From the NCBI GenBank assembly GCA_963790545.1, contig CAWBPA010000017.1:620001-684000 (forward strand): a stretch of 64,000 nt of DNA, given 5' to 3'. Every line of letters starts with the position of its first letter. The first letter of the stretch is position 1. The notes under the pieces are model-generated. The model saw nothing but the letters and a program-made list of their open reading frames with translations, was not told where the DNA came from and did no database searches. Shown one piece after another: positions 1-8,485 of the stretch. Origin of the DNA: DATBJG01 sp963790545 (GTDB lineage Bacteria > Acidobacteriota > Vicinamibacteria > Vicinamibacterales > JAMQPK01). Made by a program: the position numbers and the translations under genes.

Positions 1-981
1 GTGGTGATCACGGCCGTCCAGTCGTGGCGCGGATACTCGAGCTCCTCGAGGCCCTGATAGACGCGCGCGGAGGGCTGATAGCGGCTGGCGGGCGTGGCCA
101 TGTCGAGCGCCTGGTGCGGCCGCTCGTGGTTGAACTGGTGGACGAAGGTATCGAAGCGCGCCTGCTGCTGCAGGACATTCGCGACGGCGGGCCGCGTCGC
201 TTCGGTCTTCAGGGTCAGGTGCAGGCGCTCGTGCCGGCCATTCTGCTCGGGATGGCCCGGCGCAATCCGCTCGAGGCCGATGCCGAGGCGGAGCCACCAG
301 ACGGCCAGTTTGCTCGAGCCCGTACAACGCGTGCGCGGAGGCGAAGGGCACGCCGTTGTCCGTGCGGATGGCCTCGGGCAGGCCGAACTCCTGAAATGCG
401 CGCTCGAAGACGGTGAAGGCGTAGCGTTCCTTGGTGGTCGAGAGGGCCTCGCACGCGAGCAGATAGCGGCTGGCGAAGTCGGTGATCGTCAGCGGATAGC
501 AGTAGCGCCGATTGGCAAGCAGGAATTCGCCCTTGTAGTCGGCGCACCAGAGGCGATTGGGGCCGGCCGGCCTGGAGAGCGGCGTCCCGGTGAGGCGTCG
601 GCGCGACGCCGCGACCGGCGGGTCACCAGCCCGTGTCGGTCGAGGACCGCATGCACCGTGCTGATCGCGGGACAGTGGACCTCGGGCCAGCGCTGCTGGA
701 GCCGCTCGCGAATCTTGGGCGCGCCCCAGCTGGGATACTCCCGCTTGAGCCGCACGATCGCCTTCTCGACCACCACCGGCAGCTGATTCGCGTGCCGATG
801 CGGCCGGCGGCTCCGATCGGTCAGGCCCTGCACCCCGATCTGCTGATACCGCTCGAAGATCTTGTAGCCGGTCTTCCGGGAGATCCCGAACTCCTCGCAC
901 AGGCCGCCATCGTCTCGCCCTCCAGCCGGCGGGCCACAAACCGAGCCGCTCGTCCATGACGTGACACTCCTTCCAAGGCAT
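1..981 (-). pseudogene. IS481-type DDE transposase, frameshifted, runs off left edge
   Basis: Remnant of a DDE transposase with an integrase core. The start codon at 979-981 gives MPWKECHVMDERL. It is followed by a helix-turn-helix (FGISRKTGYKIFERYQ, about 840-890), the linker TDRSRRPHRHANQLP, and the catalytic blocks WCADYKGEF (525-551, first Asp), IRTDNGVPF (343-370, second Asp) and GHPEQNGRHERLH (220-258, Glu). These blocks sit in different frames, with shifts near 950, 900, 560-600 and 315, so no intact enzyme can be made. The last block ends with HDWTAVIT at the window edge, so the true C-terminus may lie outside. The blocks and their order are seen directly; assignment to IS481 rather than another integrase-core family is from memory of the family. 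Confidence 0.8.
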
Positions 982-1009
982 GGCCCCTCCTCAAGGGGCC
1001 GAGTGTCAC
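961..1009. promoter_or_regulatory. Nested inverted repeat over the transposase start
   Basis: GTGACACTC at 961-969 pairs with GAGTGTCAC at 1001-1009, and inside it GGCCCCT at 982-988 pairs with AGGGGCC at 994-1000. The hairpin covers the ATG at 979-981. Insertion sequences often carry such a structure near their end to block translation from read-through transcripts; that role is inferred here. Confidence 0.55.
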
Positions 1010-1030
1010 CCATGTCTCCGGAATAAACTG

Positions 1031-2582
1031 TTACCTCTGTCTCAGGAAGGACATCTCGGCCGGTAAATCAGGGGTTAAGTACTTGAACGCGTGGGTGCTT
1101 ACCCCGGTTCGAACAAAGCCCTTTCCGTCGAACACCACTCCATCAGGAAAGAACAGCTGCTGCAGGCGTTGTCGCTGTTCGAGCGACGCCTGCACCCACA
1201 GGTCCGAGGCGCGCGGTAAAACACGCTCTGCGAAGGCCAGGATGCCCTCTACGTCAACTTTCTCGAGCTCGCCGGAGTGGCGGTCGATGTTCAGCAGCGT
1301 GAGCTCCTGGCGCCGTCTGTCCTTGTGGCGGTCGTACGTGTCGATGTCGATCGACGGGCGAAAAGAAATGCTTCGTCGAGTCGGTCGAGCTTCTGTTGGA
1401 TCGCCTTCGCGCGGCGCTCGATGTCCGCCAACGTCGCGGACACCTCGGCTTGGCGCTGCTCCCAGGCGCGGAGCACGTGTTCCCTCACGAGGCGCATGTA
1501 GCCGGAGGTAGGCTGCAATTCCTTCAACTCATCGACGAACAATCCTTCCAGCTTGGCTTTGCTGACGTTCACGGCGCGGCACTGACGCCAGCAGTGGTAG
1601 TACGCGTAGTGTCCGTTCCGCCCCTTCGACCAGCTCGCGGTCAACGGCCTGCCACACGCCTCGCAACGAACGAGACCCTTCAACGGGAAGTCCGGTCGGG
1701 TTCTCTGGCGCGGCGCAGCGGCTTGGACGCGGCCGTCGAGAATGGCCTGGACGCGATAGAACGTCTCTTCGCTGACGAGTGGATCAAAATCGCCACGTCG
1801 AGAGACATCGAAATCGGGAACGTGGATCAGGCCCGCATATAGCTGATTCATCAGCATGCGGCTGAAGCTTTGAGGATTCAGCGTCAGACCCTTGCGCGTG
1901 CGGAATCCGAGCCGCGTGATTTTGTCGCGAACCTGTTCTTGGTAAAGCGGCCAGTCGCGAATTCTTCAAACGCACGTTTCACCAGGTCCGCACGTTCGGG
2001 ATCTGGGATCAGGCTCTTGCCTGACCATTTCGGAGCGTTCAAGTAGCCGAGAGGCGGCACAAACGTCCAGCGCCCTTGCTCGAGAGCCGTTCGCATTCCC
2101 GCCTTCGTCCGTTCGGAGCGAACGTCGTTGTCGAACTGCGCGAACGCCGCCAACACACCTTCCATCAATTTGCCAGTCGATGTGTCGTCGATCGGCTCGG
2201 TCGCCGACCGCAGCGAAACACCAAGCGACTTGAGGAACGCACGTAAGGCGAAGTGGTCGTATTTCTCACGGGCGAAGCGCGTCAGGTTGTAGACGACGAT
2301 GAAATGCACCTTGCCTTTGTGCGTGCGGCAATATCGCAGCAGCCGCTGCAGCTCGGTTCGGTCCGTCGTTTTCGCGCTTTCGCCTTCCTCTTTGAACCGT
2401 TCGAGAACATCCCATCCTTCGCGCCTGCAGTAGTCTTCGCACGCGCGGATCTGTGTGGGCAAGCTGAGATTCTCAGTCTGCTCTTTCGTGCTCACGCGAA
2501 CATAGATGACGGCACCGATCATCGGGCGCAGAGTAGCGCCATTGAAGGCTGAGGGCAAGGTGATCGGTACTCGTCGTCGCAC
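1031..2582 (-). pseudogene. Large serine recombinase (resolvase + recombinase + zinc ribbon), two frameshifts
   Basis: Large serine recombinase of the phage-integrase/transposon type, which cuts and rejoins DNA at att sites through a phosphoserine link. The N-terminal resolvase domain carries the catalytic Ser in YVRVSTKEQ (about 2500). A recombinase domain follows, then a zinc ribbon (CEAC about 1660, CWRQC about 1575), a coiled-coil stretch, and a C-terminal block LQQLFFPDGVVFDGKGF (about 1120). The reading frame changes near 1940 and 1350 and ends at TAA 1031-1033, so the gene is broken unless these are sequencing errors. I chose the GTG at 2580-2582 because GGAGGAG lies 8 nt upstream and overlaps the end of the preceding small gene. 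An internal ATG at 2520-2522 is the alternative. Confidence 0.85.
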
Positions 2583-2587
2583 GTGGG

Positions 2588-2785
2588 CTACTCCTCCGGC
2601 ACTTGCTCGCCCAGAAACATTTCGACGATCACGTGTGCCATTGCCTCGGCATGTCTCCGGATTTTTTCGATGTCGGCATCTGAAAGCCCTTCGGAGTCAT
2701 CTCCGAGCAGCTCACGACAGCGCGCGAGAGAAAGTGGCGCAGAACCATTCTTGTGTTCGCGATCCATCGCCCGCTCCACATCCAA
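2588..2785 (-). CDS. Small protein encoded directly upstream of the recombinase
   Basis: A 65-residue acidic protein containing SLARCRELLGDDSEGLSD and an IEKIRRHAEAMAHVIVEMF helix. Its stop codon lies only a few bases before the recombinase start, and the recombinase Shine-Dalgarno overlaps its last codons, so the two are translationally coupled. I recall small proteins with a C..LLG....LSD...E.IR pattern next to recombinases in Acidobacteria; their function is not established. A role as a recombination cofactor or repressor is only a guess from the linkage. Confidence 0.65.
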   Translation of the reverse strand: MDVERAMDREHKNGSAPLSLARCRELLGDDSEGLSDADIEKIRRHAEAMAHVIVEMFLGEQVPEE

Positions 2786-4060
2786 GTCGTTGACGACCGA
2801 AATGTCTTGAGGGATCGGCCGGCGCGCTGGTTCTCAAAGCCGCGCGGATGTGGCGATGAGCCGACATCGATCACCGGTGCCAACAGGCACCCGGTGCGTG
2901 GTGGCTCGGACGGTCACCGATCACCACGGACGTGGAGAGAAAGGCAGGAAATCGCAACGGCGTGTTGCCGCGTGCTGTTCCCGGCCAGGTGCCACGAACA
3001 ACGCGGGCAATCAAGCGCGCGTTGTCTCGTGGACCATCTGACGAACGCTCGGCGCCATGCGGAGCGTTCTAATCAGTTTGATGTAAGTAGGGATGCGCGG
3101 TGATGAGGGCTTGAAACCGTCAGCGCGGCGCGTTCCGCATCGGACGATGCGGAGGGGTGTCATTGACACCGACGATATCCGCAGAATACGCGTGGCGAGG
3201 TGGCGCGTCAAACTCGACCGGACGCAGAGGAGCGGCCACCGCGTAATAGCCGAAATTGAGCTGCGCGGAGGCGCGGTCAACGCCCGAAGCCGCGGGATCG
3301 ACAGTCGGCGCGGTCGGTGCGCAGCACCGAGGCGTTGACGGCGCCGAGCACAGCTCACAATCAGATGGCGCGGTGGTCGCACATTTGATGGGATTTCCGA
3401 ACCGGCCTCTGCGAAGCGCACGCCGCGCAACATGCGGCAAATGAAGACGCGCATCCGGGGCGTGAGCGACCCTCCGGAACGACGCTGGGGCGAAGCAGCC
3501 GGTCAGGGAGGGGGGTCGCTCACGCCCCGGATGCTATCGGGACCACAATCCCGCGCGGCACAAGGCGCCGCGCCTAGTCCGACGATGCACCGCGCGATGA
3601 GCGATAAGTTTCAGCAGCACTTGAATTAGCGGACGCACGATCTTGTCGTGTGCGAACAAGGTCGACGCGCGGTGTCGCTGACGACGAGGAACAGAGGAGG
3701 ACGAACACGCCCTCATGCTTGGTCCCCTGCATCGTCCCCCGCTCAGCCCGGCCATATGAGTCTGCCGGGCTTCTACGATTCACGTTCTCCGGACGAGCGT
3801 CGCCGCCGAAGTGGGACACGTTCGCACCGTGCTCGGACGCCTCCAGGGGCTCCGCTGCGCTACGCGCCTGCGGCCGCCGAAGGCGCCCTGGATCCGCCCT
3901 CCGCTCGGCGCGTTTTCGCATTTAAGGGCGGCGCCAAATAGGGCATGTGCGTTCCAGTTTGCTCGAAATAAGATGAAGGTGCGGCTGGTGAAGAAATTCG
4001 CGGAGCAGGTCGATGGTGTCGGTGCGATAGTGTCCATCAGGTCAACTCAAGGAGACAATA
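2786..4060. other. 1.3-kb stretch without a convincing gene
   Basis: Several frames stay open here on both strands, but none shows a ribosome site, a recognisable motif or consistent codon use. The only clear structure is the long inverted repeat at 3451-3534. I read the stretch as decayed mobile-element or island DNA. Confidence 0.5.
3451..3534. repeat. 22-bp perfect inverted repeat with 40-bp spacer
   Basis: The arm at 3451-3472 (GCATCCGGGGCGTGAGCGAC and two further bases) is the exact reverse complement of 3513-3534. The 40-bp spacer holds no gene. It could be the joined ends of a lost insertion sequence or a strong hairpin; no T-run follows either arm, which argues against a simple terminator. 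Confidence 0.7.
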
Positions 4061-4471
4061 ATGAGCAAAGATTTCAATGATGAATCGGCGGCCTTAGAAG
4101 CCACCGTGATGGAATACATGACCGCGTTCATGCGCGGCGATGTCCCCGCCGTGCTCGCTACTTACGCTGAGGACGGCGTGCTGATGGCCCCCATCGGACC
4201 AGCGGTCGAAGGTAAGAAGCAGCTTGCCGAGGTGTATCCCGGCATCTTCGCCGCAGTCGATTTCAACTTAGTTCCTAAGGTAACGGAAGTCCTTCAGACG
4301 AGCGCCGACTGGGGCTTTGTTCGCACCGCAACCGAGGGCACTCAAACCAACAAGGCGAGCGGCGACACCGAGCCTGCCAGATATCTGGAGCTGTTCCTGC
4401 TCCGCAAATCGGAAACTGGCGCATGGCAGATCGCCCGATATAACACCACGCAGATCGCCCCCGAGGCATAG
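4061..4471 (+). CDS. SnoaL-like/DUF4440 protein (NTF2 fold)
   Basis: A 136-residue protein with the compact NTF2-like layout: N-terminal helix ALEATVMEYMTAFMRGDV, the typical YAEDGVLMAPIGPAVEGK turn, and a C-terminal strand ending WQIARYNTTQ. Members of this superfamily (SgcJ/EcaC, SnoaL) include small isomerases, hydrolases and many uncharacterised pocket proteins; the substrate cannot be read from the sequence. There is no signal peptide, so it should be cytoplasmic. The start is fixed by AAGGAG 8 nt upstream of ATG 4061. It stands alone between two repeat-rich gaps. Confidence 0.85.
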   Translation: MSKDFNDESAALEATVMEYMTAFMRGDVPAVLATYAEDGVLMAPIGPAVEGKKQLAEVYPGIFAAVDFNLVPKVTEVLQTSADWGFVRTATEGTQTNKASGDTEPARYLELFLLRKSETGAWQIARYNTTQIAPEA

Positions 4472-4809
4472 ACGGAGTTTGAACGAGAACGCGGCTCGAC
4501 CATGGTTTAACGATCAGGCCGAGCCGGTCGATCAAAGATCCCGATTGGGAAGGGTAAGCGGCGCTTTGTGCAGCTGAGACAACGCGGCGTCCATCATCCA
4601 GACGCAGGCGGCGCGCGCGTCTTACCGAGTAGCACTCCGTCACGCGCGTGCGGCGCGGCCCCCAACGGCCTCCGGGGCACCAGACGGCAGCGTCCTCTCG
4701 CCTGATCCAGCGGCGGCGCGTCATGCCAGTTCCGCCGTTTGGGGTACCGAAATCAACGACTGATCATGGGAGTAGGAATCGCTGAGGAATGGGCACAATG
4801 CGCGAACCT

Positions 4810-4901
4810 TCACGCTGCGAACCCTGCGGATTGCTGAAGCTTGCGCATCGTGCGCAGGAAGTCAGCGATCTGGTTCCAAGTCGGAGCGGTTAGGGACGCC
4901 A
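4810..4901 (-). repeat. Dispersed repeat copy a (core plus WNQIA-type tail)
   Basis: The + strand ends in the core GTTAGGGACGCCA (4889-4901). On the - strand the frame reads LASLTAPTWNQIADFL, continues, and closes with SAGFAA and a TGA whose complement is at 4810-4812. The copy at 17875-17966 has the same 92-nt length and the same peptide pattern with many synonymous changes. The core resembles the 3' end of tRNA-Glu. Confidence 0.7.
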
Positions 4902-4911
4902 GCCCGCGCTC

Positions 4912-4994
4912 AGACCGCATCGTCGACCGAGAGCTCCCCGCCGACCAGCAAAGAATCCTCCAACGCGTCGTGGAATCCCGTTGGGGACGCCAGA
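4912..4994 (-). repeat. Dispersed repeat copy b (core plus FHDALED-type tail)
   Basis: The core TTGGGGACGCCA is at 4981-4992, preceded by GGAATCCCG, which looks like the 3' half of a tRNA T-arm. The - strand reads LASPTGFHDALEDSLLVGG and ends in SVDDAV and a stop. Positions 4890-4994 are almost identical (about 3 mismatches in 105) to 8080-8184, so copies a and b moved or were duplicated as a block whose ends are both cores. Confidence 0.75.
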
Positions 4995-5171
4995 CCGCTC
5001 AAGCTACCTTCGGCGCGGAACGTAGAACCCTTCCACTGCGGCTCAAACACCAACCGGTCATCGAGCGCCCCCTGCAACACGTGACGGCCAAGGTCCGGCA
5101 GATGACAAGCCCAATGGTCTGATAAACGAGGTTATCAGACAGCGCCTCTGTCCGAGTGAGCGCTGGCTGGA

Positions 5172-5906
5172 TCAGAACCGCCAGCCGATGCCAATGGTGA
5201 CCAGGAGATTGTGACTGGTGAAGCCGTCCGTGATCTCACCGCTGGGGCGAGTGGCCTCCAGGTTGTAACGCACCAGCAGGTCGCTCGCCTCGAGGCGGAG
5301 CCGCACGCGGCTTCGAGGATTGAGCGCGACGCTCACGCCTGCGCCGAGATCCGCGGCGAACGCGGTGTAGCCTGCCGCAAGTCGACAGCCGAGCGGTGTC
5401 GGGACAATCGGGGTGCAGAAGACCTGGTCTGATATCAGGCCGATCATCCGAGTTTCTCGGTCCCCACGCGGAACGTCGTCCCCGCCCCAGAAGTGAAGGA
5501 AGCCGACACGCCCGCGAGCGTAGGCCTCCAAGTGCCCGACTGTGTGCTCTCCCCGCAGTCCCATGAGCCCCAGGAGGCGCGACCGATGCCAAAACTCGTC
5601 CACGCGGCGGAGCTGAAGATCGCCAGCAAATACTGTCAGACCACCATCGAGGGCCAGTCTACCGATGGGCGACCCTGTGACATCGAACCCGATGCCGATA
5701 TCATGTCGTCGGCCGAGATCAGTAGTGTCGAACTCGCTCAGGCGCAGCCCGCTGTAGTGCCCGCCGACTTCCAGCTTCTGAGCGGCCGCCGGTGACGATC
5801 CAACAGCCAGGAGAACGCCGATTGCGACGACGACTGGAGAAACCCGTGCGGAAGACGTCCGCGAAGCAGTGCACATTGATGACGTCTTGAGAGAAAGCTG
5901 GTCCAT
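5172..5906 (-). CDS. Outer-membrane beta-barrel protein, hypothetical
   Basis: About 244 residues with a hydrophobic signal segment (VVVAIGVLLAVGSSPAAAQ) followed by alternating amphipathic strands and a C-terminal ...LLVTIGIGWRF, the terminal Phe typical of barrels folded by the BAM machinery. This fits an OmpW/OmpA-like barrel in the outer membrane, but no specific family was recognised. I chose ATG 5904-5906, which has GGAGGAAG about 5 nt upstream, over the longer frame start at 5939. Two Cys residues flank a PIVPTPLGC loop, possibly a surface disulfide. It is a single gene with repeat DNA on both sides. Confidence 0.75.
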   Translation of the reverse strand: MDQLSLKTSSMCTASRTSSARVSPVVVAIGVLLAVGSSPAAAQKLEVGGHYSGLRLSEFDTTDLGRRHDIGIGFDVTGSPIGRLALDGGLTVFAGDLQLRRVDEFWHRSRLLGLMGLRGEHTVGHLEAYARGRVGFLHFWGGDDVPRGDRETRMIGLISDQVFCTPIVPTPLGCRLAAGYTAFAADLGAGVSVALNPRSRVRLRLEASDLLVRYNLEATRPSGEITDGFTSHNLLVTIGIGWRF

Positions 5907-6115
5907 GAACCTTCCTCCAACTTTGAAGACCCAACGCACCAGGTCGGCGTCAAGGACGTTACAGGGCGGCTCTGCGGAAAGTCGTGAGGAAACGATGAGA
6001 ATAGGATGAAGTTCGCCGGGTGGAGTGTTATTAATCCAGGGCCAGCGGGCGCTGTTGGGTGAGTGTCAGTCGGGGTAACTATTGGTCGGAGCTAAGTCGG
6101 CCGTTGCAGGTGCAG

Positions 6116-6189
6116 TCAGGCGGCGATTCCGGCAACGAACGTAGCAGGCTCCAACTGCCTACGTTCCTCGCTTCCCCTTGGGGACGCCA
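6116..6189 (-). repeat. Dispersed repeat copy c (core plus PATFV-GIAA tail)
   Basis: The core TTGGGGACGCCA is at 6178-6189, following CTTCCCC. The - strand reads LASPRGSEERRQLE, then PATFVAGIAA and TGA (complement 6116-6118). The copy at 18523-18596 has exactly the same 74-nt length and the tail PATFVVGIAA, with nearly every shared codon differing at the third base. A third member with PQTFTEAGIAD ends at 37712. Confidence 0.75.
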
Positions 6190-6260
6190 GACCGCTCACA
6201 CAAGCGACCTTCGGCGCGAAACCTGAGATTGAAAGCCAGCCATGGCTCGAGCTCCGCGGT

Positions 6261-6542
6261 GTGGCGCTGGAGCCAGTACGCGATGTCAGCGATGTCATCG
6301 TGAGCATGTTTCCGAAGGACAAAGTGGAAGTGGGAACGGCCCGACCGGCATCGGTTGGTGCCGTTATTCAGGCGAAACCGCACCTGCAATTCGTGCTCAC
6401 GTGGCCGCAGACCGAATTCGACCGGGTGTGGACGATGGCGCTCGGCGGACGGCTAACGCACGGACATTTCTACTTCACGAAGCCTCACTACAACAGCGGG
6501 CTTATCGTGAGCGCGTCGTTCTCAAGCGAACTGGAAGAGTAA
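6261..6542 (+). CDS. Hypothetical protein, probably N-terminally truncated
   Basis: A 93-residue reading frame from a GTG at 6261. It contains ARPASVGAVIQAKP, a segment LTWPQTEFDRVWTMA and an aromatic GHFYFTKPHYNSG block. The same frame stays open and protein-like further upstream (FGAKPEIESQPWLELRG, from about 6210) with no start codon, and runs back to repeat copy c at 6189. I therefore think this is the C-terminal part of a longer protein whose 5' end was removed at the repeat junction. The function is not recognised. Confidence 0.5.
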   Translation: MALEPVRDVSDVIVSMFPKDKVEVGTARPASVGAVIQAKPHLQFVLTWPQTEFDRVWTMALGGRLTHGHFYFTKPHYNSGLIVSASFSSELEE

Positions 6543-6597
6543 CGTTGACGCCCTCGGACACCGTTCGCCCCGAAGCGACCGATGCAGTTAATAGCGG

Positions 6598-7059
6598 TTA
6601 TGCCAGCAATATATAAGGATGCTCAGCCTGCATTTGCAGGATGGCCTCCGCCCGGCGTAGGTCTACAGCCGTGACGCCGACGTAAGGGTTGATCGCCATG
6701 TGCTGCGCTTCGACTGGGGCCATCGCGTCGGCGTCGTCCAAGATGACGAACGCCTCGACAGGATGCTCGGTCAGCCACGCAGCAACCTCCTGTCCCCGCA
6801 TGGCACCATCATGCAGGACCGGCGTCTGCCAGAGAATCCGCGCGGGCGCTTCCGGCCAGTGCCGCGCCAGCAGTCGCACGGTCTCTTCAAACCCGACCTC
6901 GTACCGCCACGTGCTCGCCAGCACGACCGTCAGGTCGTGTCGCTCGACGAACTCACCGACACGCCGCACGATGCGGCCATCCAGGGCCTCCGCACGGCTT
7001 CTCTGGGTTGCACTGAAGGGTGCGACGACGCCGTCGCAATCCAAAAACAAGACACGCAA
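6598..7059 (-). CDS. HAD-superfamily protein, SAK (Swiss Army Knife) HAD type, copy 1
   Basis: A 153-residue protein starting from TTG 7057-7059, with AAGGAGGAG 5 nt upstream. It opens with the HAD motif FLDCDGVV (Asp7 and Asp9 as nucleophile and acid/base), has the middle ASTWR motif near residue 50, and the late acidic motif ILDDADA near 102. This matches the HAD domain described in Swiss Army Knife RNA-repair proteins (the HAD_SAK family), which occurs alone or fused to ligase or kinase domains. As a stand-alone protein its substrate is unknown. A second copy of about the same length lies at 19283-19756. No RNA ligase or kinase neighbour is present. Confidence 0.8.
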   Translation of the reverse strand: MRVLFLDCDGVVAPFSATQRSRAEALDGRIVRRVGEFVERHDLTVVLASTWRYEVGFEETVRLLARHWPEAPARILWQTPVLHDGAMRGQEVAAWLTEHPVEAFVILDDADAMAPVEAQHMAINPYVGVTAVDLRRAEAILQMQAEHPYILLA

Positions 7060-7163
7060 AATTCTCCTCCTTGCCGATCACAAAACTAGATCACGCTTGA
7101 TCCAGTTTACGAACATTGAAAATCACGATGCCGTTCAATGGTGCGTGCGCGCTCAACGCAAAT

Positions 7164-7231
7164 TCATGCGGCTTTCAGCACCCGACGCCGCTCCGGTAAA
7201 GGCAACCCCTGATCGCCCGTTGGGGACGCCA
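7164..7231 (-). repeat. Dispersed repeat copy d (core plus VLKAA tail)
   Basis: The core TTGGGGACGCCA is at 7220-7231 and is preceded on the + strand by GATCGCCCG. It lies inside the small gene at 7164-7400 and supplies that protein's last 22 or so residues (LASPTGDQGLPLPERRRVLK and the final AA). Confidence 0.65.
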
Positions 7232-7400
7232 ACGCTTTACTGAGCGATGGCACGGCGCTGAAGAATTTAGCGAGACTCGGCGTCACGCCCAGTTCATACC
7301 ACCGCTCACCGCCCTGCGCCTTCGGGTAACAGGTAAAGCGACTCTGGTCGAGCAGCCTGCGCAGCAACGTGCCCGTGCGCGCACCCCTTTCGCTCATCAC
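7164..7400 (-). CDS. Small hypothetical protein whose C-terminus runs into repeat copy d
   Basis: A 78-residue frame. Residues 1-55 (RGARTGTLLRRLLDQSRF, YPKAQGGERWYELGVT) look like an ordinary small protein. The rest begins exactly at the repeat core with LASPTG and ends in PERRRVLKAA. The start overlaps the stop of the upstream secreted-protein gene, so translation is coupled. Either the gene gained this tail when the repeat arrived, or both parts were always one protein. The function is not recognised. Confidence 0.45.
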   Translation of the reverse strand: MMSERGARTGTLLRRLLDQSRFTCYPKAQGGERWYELGVTPSLAKFFSAVPSLSKALASPTGDQGLPLPERRRVLKAA

Positions 7401-7822
7401 TTCTCATCCTTCAACGTCTCGACAGTCAGACTGGTCTTAGTTTCGAACGTCGCCAGCACCATCTTGTAATTGACCTTATCGAGCCGCAACAAGGCGAAAT
7501 CATCAGCGCCTTGCGCGAGGAACCAATGTTTTTTACCGCTGGTGAAGAGGAAAAGCGGCGACACAAAGATCGCGGTCTTCCACCGCGGCGACTTGGAGTA
7601 CGAATACTCCGCGCCCTTCATGCCTACATAAGGGAACGTCTTCAGGACTTGACCCTTCGTATCAACGATTGCGAGAACGTCTGCGTCGTACCGGACGTTG
7701 ACGTCTATGTGCTTGGTCTTGTCGCCTTCCTGGACGCTCAGTTGAGCATTCTGGAAACTCTGGGCCGCCGCCGATCCGCTGAGAGTCATAGTGATCACGA
7801 CGACGCCAAGAGTCGTTTTCAT
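7397..7822 (-). CDS. Secreted hypothetical protein
   Basis: A 141-residue protein with a clear signal peptide (MKTTLGVVVITMTLSGSAAAQ). The mature part contains YVGMKGAEYSYSKSPRW, FLFTSGKKHWFLAQG and a C-terminal LDKVNYKMVLATFETKT. Similar small secreted proteins with an LDK.NY..VLA..E motif occur in Acidobacteria; no function is known to me. It heads a two-gene unit with the 78-residue frame that overlaps its stop codon. Confidence 0.75.
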   Translation of the reverse strand: MKTTLGVVVITMTLSGSAAAQSFQNAQLSVQEGDKTKHIDVNVRYDADVLAIVDTKGQVLKTFPYVGMKGAEYSYSKSPRWKTAIFVSPLFLFTSGKKHWFLAQGADDFALLRLDKVNYKMVLATFETKTSLTVETLKDEK

Positions 7823-8079
7823 GGAGGAGTCACTCTTCTCTTTACACTCACGTGCGTGGTTTACGAGCCCGTTTGGTTCATTTTTACGCCGAAGGTTGAG
7901 CGGTCACTACTTAGGGCAAGAGTAACTGTAACAAGTGAGGGCCAGCCGTGAGTGTACTGTTCTGAACACGCGCCTGCCGCGGATTGAGCTGGGTGAGGCC
8001 GAGCGGCAAGAACTCAGGCCGCCTGCCGCAGCGACCACCGCAACTCCGTTGGGAAAATATGATTTTCGTTGGCTGCCCG

Positions 8080-8184
8080 TTAGGGACGCCAGCCCGCGCT
8101 CAGGCCGCGTCGTCGACCGAGAGTTCCCCGCCGACCAGCAAAGAATCCTCCAACGCGTCGTGGAATCCCGTTGGGGACGCCAGA
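8080..8184 (-). repeat. Dispersed repeat copies e and f (105-bp block)
   Basis: A second copy of the 105-bp block at 4890-4994, bounded by cores TTAGGGACGCCA (8080-8091) and TTGGGGACGCCA (8171-8182). On the - strand copy f reads LASPTGFHDALEDSLLVGG and ends SVDDAA and a stop. To the left of copy e, a different - strand frame reads ELRWSLRQAA and stops at 8014-8016; a near-identical end (ELRRSLREAA) is found at 20006. Confidence 0.8.
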
Positions 8185-8185
8185 C

Positions 8186-8290
8186 TTCGCTCGCCTGCGG
8201 CGAGCGTCGGCTCGGCAAGCCAGCGAACCGCTCTTGCGAAGTCTGTCCCGCCGAAGCCGCGCAGCGGCGAAGGCGGACAGTCCTAATCAC
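8186..8290. repeat. Palindromic extension of the repeat, with two hairpins
   Basis: CGCTCGCC (8188-8195) pairs with GGCGAGCG (8199-8206) around a 3-nt loop. Then CTGTCC (8243-8248) pairs with GGACAG (8275-8280), and the stem extends inward with GCC/GGC. The segment aligns with 18597-18705, where the first hairpin is kept with a different stem sequence. Confidence 0.6.
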
Positions 8291-8485
8291 CAACTAGGTT
8301 CATCGAACGAACCTCCTGCCCCTGCCGCGCCAACAGGTACACGAAGAAAGCGCGTTCTAATTCGAAGTGACCAGTTGTGATACCTCGAACTCAAGGTCGT
8401 CGGTTTGCACGGTGCCCCTCCAGCTAAGCCGCCGGTGGGTCCACCTTCAAGCGGAGCGTTCTGCGGAGATGCGAGTCGAGAGGCA

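Larger units (their letters stand above)
4472..5171. other. 700-bp intergenic stretch dominated by dispersed repeats
   Basis: No gene is supported here. The right half holds two adjacent copies of the TTGGGGACGCCA repeat (4810-4901 and 4912-4992), listed separately. Open frames across it are products of those repeats. Confidence 0.6.
7823..8485. other. 660-bp intergenic stretch with repeats
   Basis: No gene is supported. 8014-8091 and 8101-8184 are repeat units. 8185-8290 is a downstream extension with hairpins. The remainder before the serine hydrolase stop at 8486 shows nothing recognisable. Confidence 0.55.

Noticed and set aside
3574..3921. 115-residue frame on the - strand in the gene-poor zone
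   Set aside because: Composition is random (Arg, Ser, Ala), there is no ribosome site and no motif.
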